The position numbers and the translations under genes were made by a program. DNA of 29,085 nt from a virus. The notes beneath the pieces are model-generated. The model worked only from the letters and a program-made list of their open reading frames with translations. It ran no database searches and was not told the origin of the DNA. Below are positions 1 to 6,542 of this stretch, piece by piece. Numbering within the stretch: position 1 is the first letter of the stretch; the number at the start of each line of letters is the position of its first letter. The stretch is from IMG/VR virus record IMGVR_UViG_3300032116_001001, positions 1-29,085 of that record; one strand, written 5' to 3'.

Positions 1-248
1 AGTCAACATCATCTGAACTATCAGGTGGTAGCGCACTAGCAACAGCTAACGCTGTTATTGCACAGCAGTTCAATGCAACACCAGTTGCTGCACCAGTAGA
101 AGCACCAGCACAGCCTGGAGCAAAGGTTTGCAAACACGGAGTAATGGCCTATAAGACAGGCACATCAGCCAAGGGACCTTGGCAGGGTTATATGTGCGCC
201 TCACCAAAGGGTGCGCCAGATAAGTGCGAGACTATCTGGGTTCGTTAA
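1..248 (+). CDS. C-terminal end of a zinc-finger-like phage protein (5' partial)
   Basis: The frame is open from the window edge (first whole codon at 3) to the TAA at 246-248, giving about 81 residues. An Ala/Pro/Thr-rich linker is followed by a compact C-terminal module: Cys-x-His (VCKHG), then Gly-Pro-Trp, a Cys in YMCAS, a final Cys, and the end IWVR. The C-H-C-C spacing suggests one bound zinc. Such tails occur on phage single-stranded-DNA-binding or recombination proteins; its place beside helicase, primase and nuclease genes fits that, but the N-terminal domain is outside the window, so the function is not assigned. It stops 3 bp before the WhiB gene. Confidence 0.7.
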   Translation, partial: STSSELSGGSALATANAVIAQQFNATPVAAPVEAPAQPGAKVCKHGVMAYKTGTSAKGPWQGYMCASPKGAPDKCETIWVR

Positions 249-251
249 TGT

Positions 252-515
252 ATGCGAGGACCCTGGGAGTTTGAGGATCCGAGTTGTAAAGGCATAGATA
301 CAGAGATGTACTACCCAGTAGAACAGAGTACTTTTTTTCCTGAAAAGAAACTTATTGTTTCTATCTGCGGTAGTTGTGTACATCAAGCTGAGTGTGCAGA
401 CTGGGGCGTTCGAAACGAACGCTTTGGTATTTGGGGCGGTCTAACTGAAACTAAAAGAAAAGAAATCCGCCGACAAAAGAATATTAGCCTTCCGTTTGGA
501 GAGTTCTGTGCTTGA
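252..515 (+). CDS. WhiB-family iron-sulfur transcriptional regulator
   Basis: 87 residues, a normal length for a phage WhiB. The four cluster ligands are visible as Cys12, Cys39, Cys42 and Cys48 (C-x2-C-x5-C after the first Cys), followed by the family turn GIWGG at 59-63 and a basic C-terminal stretch (KRKEIRRQK) for DNA contact. The FFP motif before the Cys pair is also typical. WhiB proteins hold a 4Fe-4S cluster and bind region 4 of the host primary sigma factor; phage copies can alter host promoter choice. It opens the visible replication operon and its 3' end overlaps the next gene by 8 bp. Family assignment is secure; the target genes are unknown. Confidence 0.95.
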   Translation: MRGPWEFEDPSCKGIDTEMYYPVEQSTFFPEKKLIVSICGSCVHQAECADWGVRNERFGIWGGLTETKRKEIRRQKNISLPFGEFCA

Positions 516-1383
516 TTTACAGCGTGCGTGGGGAACTGTCCTTACCAAAGCGACACCACTTCCTGACGTATGGGATGCACTAGCTGTAAAGCAAATTAAG
601 TTTAGACGTGGACAAGTCTGTATGGTTGCAGCTGCACCCAATGCAGGCAAGTCTATGTTTGCTTTAATCTATGCAGTCAAGGCAGCAGTACCAACACTGT
701 TCTTCTCAGCAGATACAGATACAACAACTGTAATGATGAGAGCAGCAGCGCATACATCTGGTCATAACCAGGTGAACGTGGAGCAGAACTTATCTTCTGA
801 TTCCCACTACTACGACACACACTTTGATAAGTTAAAGCACATCAAGTGGGTCTTTGACTCCAGTCCGTCACTCGATGATATCGAGTTGGAGATTAAGGCT
901 TATGTCGAGTTGTACGGCCTAGCCCCTGAGTTGATCATCATAGATAACCTTATGAATGTAGCTGCTGAGACAGACAACGAATGGGCGGGGCTTCGTGCAA
1001 TTATGATGGAGTTACACGATATGGCTCGGAAGACTGAGGCTTGCGTACTTGTGCTACACCACGTCTCTGAACAGTCTGAGTATGGTAGTCCTACTGAACC
1101 ACCAGCACGCCGTGCAGTACACGGTAAGGTCAGTCAGTTACCTGCACTGATACTTACACTTGGGTATAACCCAACCAATGCTGAGTTAAAGATAGCTGCG
1201 GTAAAGAACCGCTTCGGTCCACACGCAGCAGACGGTAAGGATTTTGCAACCTTGTTAGTTAACTATGGTGCTTGCCAGATATCAGATAGAAACGCATACG
1301 GTGCGATGCTCGCCCGTGATGCACGCTATGGCTATACTGGTAACTACATCGTAGATGAATATGGAAATGAGATAGAACAATGA
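508..1383 (+). CDS. RecA-fold ATPase, DnaB-like replicative helicase
   Basis: 291 residues from GTG 508. That start is preferred because GGAG at 498-501 sits 6 nt upstream; a TTG at 496 is the alternative. Walker A lies near residues 41-49 (AAAPNAGKS, a variant whose first position is Ala instead of Gly). Walker B is near 142-146 (LIIID), and a LVLHHVSE strand follows near 182-189, as in DnaB/RepA/RadA-type RecA folds. The protein lacks an obvious DnaB N-terminal domain and is short for a full DnaB, so it resembles the single-domain SF4 helicases of small phages. It is likely the replication-fork helicase partnered with the split primase downstream. It overlaps WhiB at its start and ends in an ATGA overlap with the next small gene. 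Confidence 0.85.
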   Translation: MLDLQRAWGTVLTKATPLPDVWDALAVKQIKFRRGQVCMVAAAPNAGKSMFALIYAVKAAVPTLFFSADTDTTTVMMRAAAHTSGHNQVNVEQNLSSDSHYYDTHFDKLKHIKWVFDSSPSLDDIELEIKAYVELYGLAPELIIIDNLMNVAAETDNEWAGLRAIMMELHDMARKTEACVLVLHHVSEQSEYGSPTEPPARRAVHGKVSQLPALILTLGYNPTNAELKIAAVKNRFGPHAADGKDFATLLVNYGACQISDRNAYGAMLARDARYGYTGNYIVDEYGNEIEQ

Positions 1384-1547
1384 GTGATTTAGATAGAGAA
1401 GTAGCTATCCTTAAGGTTGATCTTGCTAACTTCTTCAACGCTTTGATTCAGTCAGGTGTTGTAGAGATAGTCAAAGATGAAGAAGGCCAGATGGTTTACA
1501 AGACTAACAAGGTAGTGCTCGTTGATGAGCAGCCCGAAGTACAATAA
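1380..1547 (+). CDS. Hypothetical 55-residue acidic protein
   Basis: The ATG at 1380 overlaps the TGA of the ATPase gene (ATGA), the usual sign of translational coupling in this operon. The product begins MSDLDREVAILKVDLAN, predicted helical, followed by a short strand-rich tail. No cysteines or known motif. It overlaps the following nuclease gene by 23 bp. Real by position and coupling; function unknown. Confidence 0.7.
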   Translation: MSDLDREVAILKVDLANFFNALIQSGVVEIVKDEEGQMVYKTNKVVLVDEQPEVQ

Positions 1548-1881
1548 GGCTAAGGGTGCAGCCTTCGAGATTGATGTAATGAAATGGTTTCGTGGTCTTG
1601 GTGTACTAGCTGAACGCTTGCGCTTGGCTGGTAAAGACGACGAAGGGGATCTGGTTGTAGTTGTCGCGGGACAGACCTACATACTAGAACTCAAGAACAC
1701 GGCGAGACTAGACTTGCCTCAGTTCTGGAGAGAAGCAGAAGTTGAGGCGCTTAACTACGCTAAGGCTCGTGGTATAGGAGAAGTGCCACTGCATTATGTT
1801 GTAGTTAAGCGTCGCAACGCTGGAATAGAGAAGGCTTGGGTGGTCCAAGACTTAGAGCAATGGTTAAAGGAGAAAGAATAA
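1525..1881 (+). CDS. PD-(D/E)XK nuclease, Holliday-junction-resolvase-like
   Basis: 118 residues from ATG 1525; a TTG lies one codon upstream. The nuclease core is clear: Glu15 in the first helix (KGAAFEID), Asp42 after GKDDEGD, then Glu55-Leu-Lys57 (ILELKN), which is the E...D...ExK pattern of the Hjc/RecB-like restriction-endonuclease fold. A helix with further conserved polar residues follows (EAEVEALNYAKARG). The family cuts branched or recombining DNA with Mg2+. Together with helicase and primase it would resolve replication intermediates before packaging. The exact substrate cannot be read from sequence. Confidence 0.8.
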   Translation: MSSPKYNKAKGAAFEIDVMKWFRGLGVLAERLRLAGKDDEGDLVVVVAGQTYILELKNTARLDLPQFWREAEVEALNYAKARGIGEVPLHYVVVKRRNAGIEKAWVVQDLEQWLKEKE

Positions 1882-1997
1882 TGGCAGTACCAGAAGGAAT
1901 CATCACAACATCAGACATCTTAGTACCTGAAGAAACAGTTGTTGAAGAGACTGTTACAGAAGAACTCACAGCAGAAGAAGAGCTAGACCAAGCGTGA
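1881..1997 (+). CDS. Hypothetical 38-residue acidic peptide
   Basis: TAATG overlap with the nuclease gene and a strong Shine-Dalgarno (AAAGGAG around 1866-1872). The product starts MAVPEGIITTSDILVP and then runs into a Glu/Thr-rich tail. No motif. The ribosome site and coupling support translation; function unknown. Confidence 0.6.
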   Translation: MAVPEGIITTSDILVPEETVVEETVTEELTAEEELDQA

Positions 1998-2167
1998 TTT
2001 GCCAGCCTTGTGCAGATGCAGGTGAATACAATCGTTTGAACCAAATTAAACTTAGCGAAGCACATCACGAACAATGCGAGGGGTGCGTATGCCAGCACAA
2101 GACTGGTCCAGGTTGGGTTCTAAGAAAAGGTTCAAAGGCTCCGTTGATGCAAACTCAATCCCCATAG
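1994..2167 (+). CDS. Small Cys/His zinc-knuckle protein
   Basis: A GTG at 1994 overlaps the preceding TGA (GTGA). 57 residues with an N-terminal CQPC pair and a second cluster HHEQCEGCVCQHK, giving C-x2-C plus H-x3-C-x2-C-x-C-x-H ligands, enough for one or two zincs. The H..C.GC.CQH block recurs in small actinophage proteins of unknown role. The 3' third overlaps the first primase gene in another frame. Probably a DNA- or protein-binding accessory factor; no function assigned. Confidence 0.65.
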   Translation: MICQPCADAGEYNRLNQIKLSEAHHEQCEGCVCQHKTGPGWVLRKGSKAPLMQTQSP

Positions 2168-2466
2168 CACCGATCATTCGGTACTTTGGTGGTGAGGTAA
2201 GAGAAGGTAAAGACGCTTCAGTGCGCTGTCTGATGCACAATGACAGCAGGCGCTCTGCTTCTATGAATACCTATGACAACCTGTACTTCTGCTTTACCTG
2301 TGGTAAGGGTGGGAACGCAGCTAATATTGTGTGCATACTAGAGAACTTGGAGTTTAACGATGGCCTCAAACGCGCAGTCGAAATTGCTACTGGAAGCGGC
2401 GCAGAGATACGCCCAACAAATAAGTCCAGAGGCAATCGTGGCGCTAGAAGAACGTGGGATATCTGA
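2089..2466 (+). CDS. DNA primase, CHC2 zinc-finger part (split gene)
   Basis: 125 residues from ATG 2089, chosen because GAGGGG at 2078-2083 is 5 nt upstream; an in-frame ATG at 2074 has no ribosome site. The DnaG-type zinc ribbon is explicit: Cys47-x2-His50 (RCLMH) and Cys68-x2-Cys71 (CFTCGKGG), counted from this start, with the usual aromatic strand LYFCFTC between. This domain reads template sites for primer start. The catalytic TOPRIM half is in the next, overlapping gene, so primase is expressed as two polypeptides. Its C-terminus is basic (KSRGNRGARR) and overlaps the next gene by 107 bp. Confidence 0.88.
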   Translation: MPAQDWSRLGSKKRFKGSVDANSIPIAPIIRYFGGEVREGKDASVRCLMHNDSRRSASMNTYDNLYFCFTCGKGGNAANIVCILENLEFNDGLKRAVEIATGSGAEIRPTNKSRGNRGARRTWDI

Positions 2467-3010
2467 AGAGGTAGCTGCGCTTTATTCTTTGGGGACCATC
2501 GTTGAACCAATGAACGGTCACGAGCTCTACGATGGGTGGATATCTATTCCATACATCACTGCCCTTGGTCACTGCGTTGGCTTTAAGTTCCGTAGATTAG
2601 ATGATGGTAAGCCCAAGTACGGTAGCCCTACAGGACAGAAGGCTCATCTCTATAACGTAGTTGATACTACGATCTTAAGTAAGCACATCATTGTATGTGA
2701 AGGTGAGTTAGATACAGTCATAGTCTCCGGTGTCCTTGGTATACCAGCAGTAGGTATCCCTGGAGTGCAAGCGTGGAAGCCACACTTTGCTAAGTTGTTA
2801 TCAGGTTATGACTCTGTTTATATTGTAGGTGACAATGATGTAAAGGAAGATGGCTCCAATCCTGGAGCTGACTTCTCTAAGCGCGTGTCACAGGAAGTAT
2901 TAAACGGGACGATAGTACACTTACCACCCAATATGGACATCAATGACTACTACTTAGCCTATGGAGCAGAAGCTACAAAGACTTTGTTAGTGGGTGAAGG
3001 AAATGGATAA
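2360..3010 (+). CDS. DNA primase, TOPRIM catalytic part (split gene)
   Basis: 216 residues. Its own ATG at 2360 has GGAG at 2348-2351, 8 nt upstream, so internal initiation is well supported. TOPRIM residues: Glu114 and Glu116 in VCEGELDT, then Asp158 and Asp160 in VYIVGDNDVKEDG, with a further acidic DINDYY near 193-198. A DnaG-like N-terminal basic segment precedes (YITALGHCVGFKFRR). This polypeptide makes RNA primers and needs the zinc-finger protein from the preceding gene. Both frames are open through the shared 107 bp, and no single frameshift is needed to make sense of them. Confidence 0.9.
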   Translation: MASNAQSKLLLEAAQRYAQQISPEAIVALEERGISEEVAALYSLGTIVEPMNGHELYDGWISIPYITALGHCVGFKFRRLDDGKPKYGSPTGQKAHLYNVVDTTILSKHIIVCEGELDTVIVSGVLGIPAVGIPGVQAWKPHFAKLLSGYDSVYIVGDNDVKEDGSNPGADFSKRVSQEVLNGTIVHLPPNMDINDYYLAYGAEATKTLLVGEGNG

Positions 3011-3119
3011 GAGTGAATGGGCACAGATGGTACAGATTTTGCATACTATGGGCTTTCACATCTTGGAAATCAACTACGAGAAGGAGACACTTCTAATATG
3101 TCCAACAGCAACCCGTTAG
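3003..3119 (+). CDS. Hypothetical 38-residue protein
   Basis: ATG 3003 overlaps the end of the primase gene, with AAGGA just upstream. The product starts MDKSEWAQMVQILHTMGFH and ends LLICPTATR. It looks like a small alpha/beta unit. The next gene starts inside it. Function unknown; it fits the compact coupling pattern of the operon. Confidence 0.5.
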   Translation: MDKSEWAQMVQILHTMGFHILEINYEKETLLICPTATR

Positions 3120-3406
3120 TAGATCATCTAGCGGTAGTTGGATACCGTGCAGGTGGTGTGTCCACCGAGGACTTAACATCTTTCATTGAATCATTTGCTT
3201 CACTGCGTGCTAACAGAGTCAAGGGCGTAGGCCACGACCAGTACGCTATAGCACAGGGGCAGAAGTTCGAGTCCTTTACTACCTCAGATACCATCAGAGA
3301 ATTGATTGAAGAGCTAGCAGATGCTAGTAATTACATAGACTTCCTCGCTATCAAGCTGCTGAACATACAGCACACTATAGATTTGGTGCTACCTGACTGT
3401 GACTGA
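3098..3406 (+). CDS. MazG-like all-alpha NTP pyrophosphohydrolase candidate
   Basis: 102 residues from ATG 3098, with AAGGAG at 3081-3086. An in-frame start at 3017 would only read the preceding gene out of frame. The middle has GHDQYAIAQGQKFESFT followed by the acidic helix ELIEELADASNYIDFLAIKLL, which carries the EExxD-type metal-binding spacing of MazG/dUTPase-like all-alpha pyrophosphatases. That family clears non-canonical or excess nucleotides in phage infection. The second acidic helix (ExxD) is not clearly present, so the catalytic role is tentative; it could also be a non-enzymatic helical protein. Confidence 0.55.
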   Translation: MSNSNPLVDHLAVVGYRAGGVSTEDLTSFIESFASLRANRVKGVGHDQYAIAQGQKFESFTTSDTIRELIEELADASNYIDFLAIKLLNIQHTIDLVLPDCD

Positions 3407-4031
3407 ACTGCACAAGAACATCTATGACATCGTATACACCGTAGCGCAGACCACTTACCGCAGGTTTGGTAACTTTGTAGAGCGTGATGATATCAAGCAG
3501 GAGTGTGTCAAGTGGGCGCTTACTCGCGTTGATTATATCAACGAGCAGTTATCAGAGCCGGAAACTAAGAAGCGCCAGCATAACGAGCACCGTGTAGCGT
3601 GGCAGATGCTGCGTGTAGCAGAGCGATACGCACGCAAGGAGAAGGCAGTCAAGTCTGGCTATCACATCACAGATGAGGCCTACTACGAGGGAGCTACGCT
3701 CACTCAGCTGTTGCCCTTCGTCATTGCATCAGTACTCGACGGTACTGTACTAGAGCAGGCACAAGAGATGATCCGTGACGGTCAACCTAAAGGCTCATCA
3801 TCTCCAGCAGAGGGTGGCAACCTGCTTGCAGTACTCATTGATATCAAGAAGGCTTACCTTGAGTTAGATGTTAACTCACAGCAGGTACTTACCCTGCGCT
3901 ATCACGAGAACTTTACCTTAGCTCAGATAGGTGGCGTACTTGGTTGTGCTACCAGTACAGCAGAGCGCAGGTGCTTAGGTGCAGTGCGTAAGCTACAAGA
4001 TGAACTCGGTGGGATAAGTCCATACCGGTGA
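3399..4031 (+). CDS. Sigma-70-like RNA polymerase sigma factor
   Basis: 210 residues from a GTG that overlaps the previous stop. The C-terminal part, about 145-205, is a region-4-like domain: a helix (DIKKAYLELDVNSQQVLTLRY), then the turn TLAQIGGVLGCATSTAERR as recognition helix, then AVRKLQDEL. The N-terminal part has a region-2-like stretch (DDIKQECVKWAL). The linker is long (about 85-140) and contains a flexible PKGSSSPAEGG. It most resembles an ECF-size factor. With WhiB in the same operon it may redirect host polymerase to phage promoters; region 2 is weak, so a DNA-binding role without full sigma activity is possible. Confidence 0.75.
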   Translation: MTELHKNIYDIVYTVAQTTYRRFGNFVERDDIKQECVKWALTRVDYINEQLSEPETKKRQHNEHRVAWQMLRVAERYARKEKAVKSGYHITDEAYYEGATLTQLLPFVIASVLDGTVLEQAQEMIRDGQPKGSSSPAEGGNLLAVLIDIKKAYLELDVNSQQVLTLRYHENFTLAQIGGVLGCATSTAERRCLGAVRKLQDELGGISPYR

Positions 4032-4411
4032 ACGAGATAATTCTGTATGACTTTCTTAAACTTAATCTTTACCCAGACTTACAGCGTGCGCCTGGAATCT
4101 ATGATGCCTTCGACTGCACCAGTGCCAAGGCCGGTCACTTCATTGAACTGAAGTGTCGCCAAACCCATTATTCTACGCTACTTATAGAGCAGATGAAGTA
4201 CCGCAAGCTCATCGAGCAGGCGTATCACCGTGACCTACTGCCCTTCTATATCAACAGCACACCGCTTGGCATCTACTCCTTTGATCTTACAGAAATAGAT
4301 GAACCTGAATGGTTTGTCCACCCTATGCCAGCAACAACAGAGTTTGAGAACAACAACAAGGTAGAGAAGGTAGTTGGATACCTAGACGTAGAGGAAGCGG
4401 TGAAGCTATGA
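4028..4411 (+). CDS. PD-(D/E)XK endonuclease-like protein
   Basis: 127 residues, with a GTGA overlap at the start and an ATGA overlap at the end. Asp26/Asp29 (YDAFDC) followed by Glu40-Leu-Lys42 (FIELKCR) give the restriction-endonuclease-fold core, then a helix with Gln and Lys (EQMKYRKL). The C-terminal third is acidic and may be regulatory. It differs in sequence from the nuclease at 1525-1881, so the phage encodes two. Family-level call only. Confidence 0.6.
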   Translation: MNEIILYDFLKLNLYPDLQRAPGIYDAFDCTSAKAGHFIELKCRQTHYSTLLIEQMKYRKLIEQAYHRDLLPFYINSTPLGIYSFDLTEIDEPEWFVHPMPATTEFENNNKVEKVVGYLDVEEAVKL

Positions 4412-4587
4412 CATACGATTACGAGTGTCCAGGGTGCGGTGAGATACGCACTGTTGAGCGAAAGATGATTGACCCAGAAGCTACATACATATGTACCAGT
4501 TGCAACCGCGTACTTGAACGCAAGTGGTCCTCTCCTTCTATTACCTTTAAGGGTAGTGGTTTTTATAGCACAGATAACAAGCACTAA
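4408..4587 (+). CDS. FmdB-type zinc-ribbon protein
   Basis: 59 residues. It opens MTYDYECPGCGEIRTVERK, continues to CTSCNR, and ends with SSPSITFKGSGFYSTDNKH. CxxC...CxxC with the FKGSG(F/W)Y.TD tail is the signature of the FmdB putative regulatory family. The role of this family in phages is unknown. It is the last gene of the plus-strand replication operon and is followed by a strong hairpin. Confidence 0.85.
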   Translation: MTYDYECPGCGEIRTVERKMIDPEATYICTSCNRVLERKWSSPSITFKGSGFYSTDNKH

Positions 4588-4620
4588 CCCCCACCGGAAA
4601 GAGGTAACGGTGAGGGTTAG
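4584..4620 (+). terminator. Stem-loop between convergent operons
   Basis: Two 13-nt arms (4584-4596 and 4608-4620) pair with a single C-A mismatch around an 11-nt loop. The left arm contains the FmdB stop codon. No T-run follows on either strand, so this is a candidate bidirectional pause or terminator, not a textbook intrinsic terminator. It sits exactly where the plus-strand operon meets the end of the leftward operon. Confidence 0.6.
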
Positions 4621-4651
4621 TTGGGCTGCTCAGAGTAGGTAAGCTATGCTC

Positions 4652-5278
4652 CTATACTATATCACAGATGTTTCCGATTACCCACTCTACGACAGGCACA
4701 GCAACGGCATTTCCCATCTGCTTATATCTACTACTATCTGATTGTCCAGCTGTCCAATCGTCAGGGAATCCCTGCAATCTTTCACATTCTACCGGCGTCA
4801 AGCGGCGCACAGTTCCCTTGTTCAACAAGGTCTGATCATTAGATGTTGCTATCGTCAATGACTTATCCTCACTAATCAAAGGGCCTTTGCCCCCACCTGG
4901 TTTACCTTCTCGCATACGCATAAGCGTTGCCACACCGTGACCACTTACTGAATCTAATGTATACATAGGATCTCCGTCCTCTCCATATCCTTTGCCCTGT
5001 GGCCCAGCTGTGTCGCTTCTTCCGATAATAGTTCCTTGTATGGGAATTGTTGCAACCATAGATACATTGTTTCCACCTGTACCCATACGTGATGTAAGAG
5101 TGTTCATCGTATCTCCCTGTATCCTAGCTCCATCGTGGTAGTGGGGGTGAAAGACAATGATAGTAGTACGCACATCTCCATTATCAAATGCGTTCATAGT
5201 AGGCATCACTCCCCCTTCAATCCACGTTTCATAGTCTTCATCATTCTGCGCCCGCCTACTCTTCGTGAACCACAACAT
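4652..5278 (-). CDS. C5 cytosine methyltransferase, C-terminal part (split)
   Basis: 208 residues. It holds the C-terminal motifs of the enzyme: motif IX at 159-172 (RLTPVECERLQGFP) and motif X at 185-196 (YKQMGNAVAVPV). The earlier part is the variable target-recognition region, with a long Gly-rich section. It lacks motifs I-VIII, which are in the adjacent gene. The two frames overlap by 23 bp, and a +1 shift after the His codon in the overlap would join NVVVH to KSRRAQ, the continuity expected in an intact enzyme. The ATG at 5278 has no convincing ribosome site, which favours a broken or frameshifted gene over a genuine separate subunit. Confidence 0.85.
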   Translation of the reverse strand: MLWFTKSRRAQNDEDYETWIEGGVMPTMNAFDNGDVRTTIIVFHPHYHDGARIQGDTMNTLTSRMGTGGNNVSMVATIPIQGTIIGRSDTAGPQGKGYGEDGDPMYTLDSVSGHGVATLMRMREGKPGGGKGPLISEDKSLTIATSNDQTLLNKGTVRRLTPVECERLQGFPDDWTAGQSDSSRYKQMGNAVAVPVVEWVIGNICDIV

Positions 5279-5981
5279 TGTCTTCAGGCCTTTTGTATGT
5301 AGTAGCTGTGAGGGTTGTTACTCCTGGGCTGTACTTAGCGAACCCTGTTTGACCAAAGCTTCTTGCAGTGCTTCCGGCAAGGTCTTGCCTCTGCGGTTGG
5401 CTCGTCTCAAGATCCCGTCGCACGCCTTGCTGCTTAAATAGTATTTCTCCGGCGCTTCCGCTTGAAGCACGTCGGCAAGCGATGAAGACACGCTTGCGCC
5501 GTTGGGGTACTCCGAAGTACTGAGCATCAAGCACGCGCCAGGCGACACTATACCCGAGGTCTGCCATCGTCCCGAGTACGACAGCAAAGTCTGCTCCGTT
5601 GTTAGAGGAAAGCAAACCAGGTACATTTTCGAGGATTGCGTACTCGCTTTGCGTTTCTTCCACAATTCTTGCAATCTCCCAGAATAACCCGCTTCGTTCG
5701 CCAGCAAGACCAGCTCTTTTGCCAGCGACGCTAAGGTCTTGGCAGGGAAATCCTCCTGTAATAATTCCTTTGCTTGGTTCAAATCCTGCTCCAATTAAAT
5801 CACTCCCCTTTACTGTAGTTACATCATCAAAGATCTTGCTATTAGGAAACCGGTGTGCCAGTACCTCTTGGCACTTCTTATCTATCTCAACTGAAGCTAC
5901 AACATCTACACCGTTGCGCTCCATCGCTAGGTCAAAGCCACCTACACCAGCGAATAGTGATACTCCTGTTAGGTTACTCAT
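5256..5981 (-). CDS. C5 cytosine DNA methyltransferase, N-terminal catalytic part (split)
   Basis: 241 residues from ATG 5981, which forms TGATG with the stop of the lytic gene upstream. Motif I FAGVGGFD (10-17) binds S-adenosylmethionine; motif IV GGFPCQDLS carries the catalytic Cys80; motif VI ENVPG is at 118-122; motif VIII QRRKRVF is at 160-166. It ends VVVHEE and stops just where the rest of the target-recognition region should start. As written it cannot bind its target alone without the partner frame (4652-5278). An intact enzyme would protect phage DNA from host restriction. A sequencing or assembly indel, a recent mutation and programmed shifting are all possible. Confidence 0.9.
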   Translation of the reverse strand: MSNLTGVSLFAGVGGFDLAMERNGVDVVASVEIDKKCQEVLAHRFPNSKIFDDVTTVKGSDLIGAGFEPSKGIITGGFPCQDLSVAGKRAGLAGERSGLFWEIARIVEETQSEYAILENVPGLLSSNNGADFAVVLGTMADLGYSVAWRVLDAQYFGVPQRRKRVFIACRRASSGSAGEILFKQQGVRRDLETSQPQRQDLAGSTARSFGQTGFAKYSPGVTTLTATTYKRPEDNVVVHEE

Positions 5982-6255
5982 CAGTACCAGCCTTTGGCGT
6001 GATGCCGCAAAGCGCGGCACGCACTCCCTCGATAGCGGTGTTCAAGGTATCGTAGACCGTGAAGGATTTGAAGTTCAGGGTCTCCACTACGCTCTCTAAG
6101 GAGTTGAGCAATTCCATAAGCCGAACTTCCTCGCTGGTTCTTTGCGAGGTGGTCAAACCTGCTCTCACGGGTCCATAGGGTGACAAGGCACGCTCTCTCT
6201 CTTGGCGAATATCCGAGAGCTTTACTAAATTTGATAGCGGTTTGTCGGTTCTCAC
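5974..6255 (-). CDS. Alternative 93-residue ORF inside the lysin gene
   Basis: It begins with a GTG overlapping the stop of the 96-residue gene (GTGA) with a purine-rich GGGGGAGAAGC in front, the same junction used by real genes here. It ends with TAA embedded in the methyltransferase start (ATGAGTAA). The product is helical and soluble-looking (SEEVRLMELLNSLESVVETL). However, it lies almost wholly within the lysin catalytic domain in another frame, and the lysin match is strong. It may be a true overprinted gene or a by-product of the coupling signals. Confidence 0.3.
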   Translation of the reverse strand: MRTDKPLSNLVKLSDIRQERERALSPYGPVRAGLTTSQRTSEEVRLMELLNSLESVVETLNFKSFTVYDTLNTAIEGVRAALCGITPKAGTDE

Positions 6256-6397
6256 GCTTCTCCCCCATTGTCGCCTTCGTTCTCTCCTTCATTACCGGCT
6301 TTGTTTGTAGGTGCAGAGCTGGAATCGGATCGTGTATCCACGAGGCTAGCAGCAGTAGTGCCGTTAATATCAAGCCACTTCTTACCCATTTGTTCAT
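5981..6397 (-). CDS. Membrane-anchored lytic transglycosylase-like lysin
   Basis: 138 residues from ATG 6397, with AAGGAG about 10 nt upstream. A single hydrophobic segment (about 7-20, GLILTALLLLASW) looks like a signal-anchor. The SLT/lysozyme-like domain follows: Cys70, catalytic-candidate Glu78 (LWTRESRF), GSSAYGIAQ at 90-98, QILHGLRYLEHRYRGSAC (Cys127), and the end HHAKGWY, the order seen in phage transglycosylases that act on short glycan turns. It would cleave peptidoglycan for lysis or DNA entry. Its first 146 bp overlap the preceding gene, whose C-terminus there is low-complexity and can tolerate overlap. Confidence 0.85.
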   Translation of the reverse strand: MNKWVRSGLILTALLLLASWIHDPIPALHLQTKPVMKERTKATMGEKRENRQTAIKFSKALGYSPRERACLVTLWTRESRFDHLAKNQRGSSAYGIAQLLRERSGDPELQILHGLRYLEHRYRGSACRALRHHAKGWY

Positions 6398-6542
6398 CAA
6401 AGGCTTTCTCCTTCTCTAACAATTCTTTGTATTGTTCAAAGTGGGCGGTAGCCAACTTAGTTAGGGCGCGATCTCTCGCTCGTCTGTAGTTTCTGTAACT
6501 GACAGCCTGACTTGCGGCAGACTTGATTCTCTTTTCGTTCAT
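6252..6542 (-). CDS. Hypothetical 96-residue basic/helical protein
   Basis: ATGA overlap with the 23-residue membrane peptide gene upstream, and an AGAGAGG ribosome site. The N-terminal half is strongly basic and helical (KRIKSAASQAVSYRNYRRARDRALTKLA), then EQYKELLEKEKAFDEQMGKKWLDING, and finally a Gly/Glu/Asn-rich tail. The basic N-terminus suggests nucleic-acid contact; no known family recognised. It overlaps the lysin gene by 146 bp. Confidence 0.75.
   Translation of the reverse strand: MNEKRIKSAASQAVSYRNYRRARDRALTKLATAHFEQYKELLEKEKAFDEQMGKKWLDINGTTAASLVDTRSDSSSAPTNKAGNEGENEGDNGGEA

Noticed and set aside
3017-3097. Upstream extension of the MazG-like gene
   Set aside because: The extra residues are the out-of-frame reading of the 3003-3119 gene; ATG 3098 has its own ribosome site.
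5978-5984. CTGATGA on the minus strand at the methyltransferase start
   Set aside because: Explained by the TGATG stop/start overlap; no matching stems or GAAA core.
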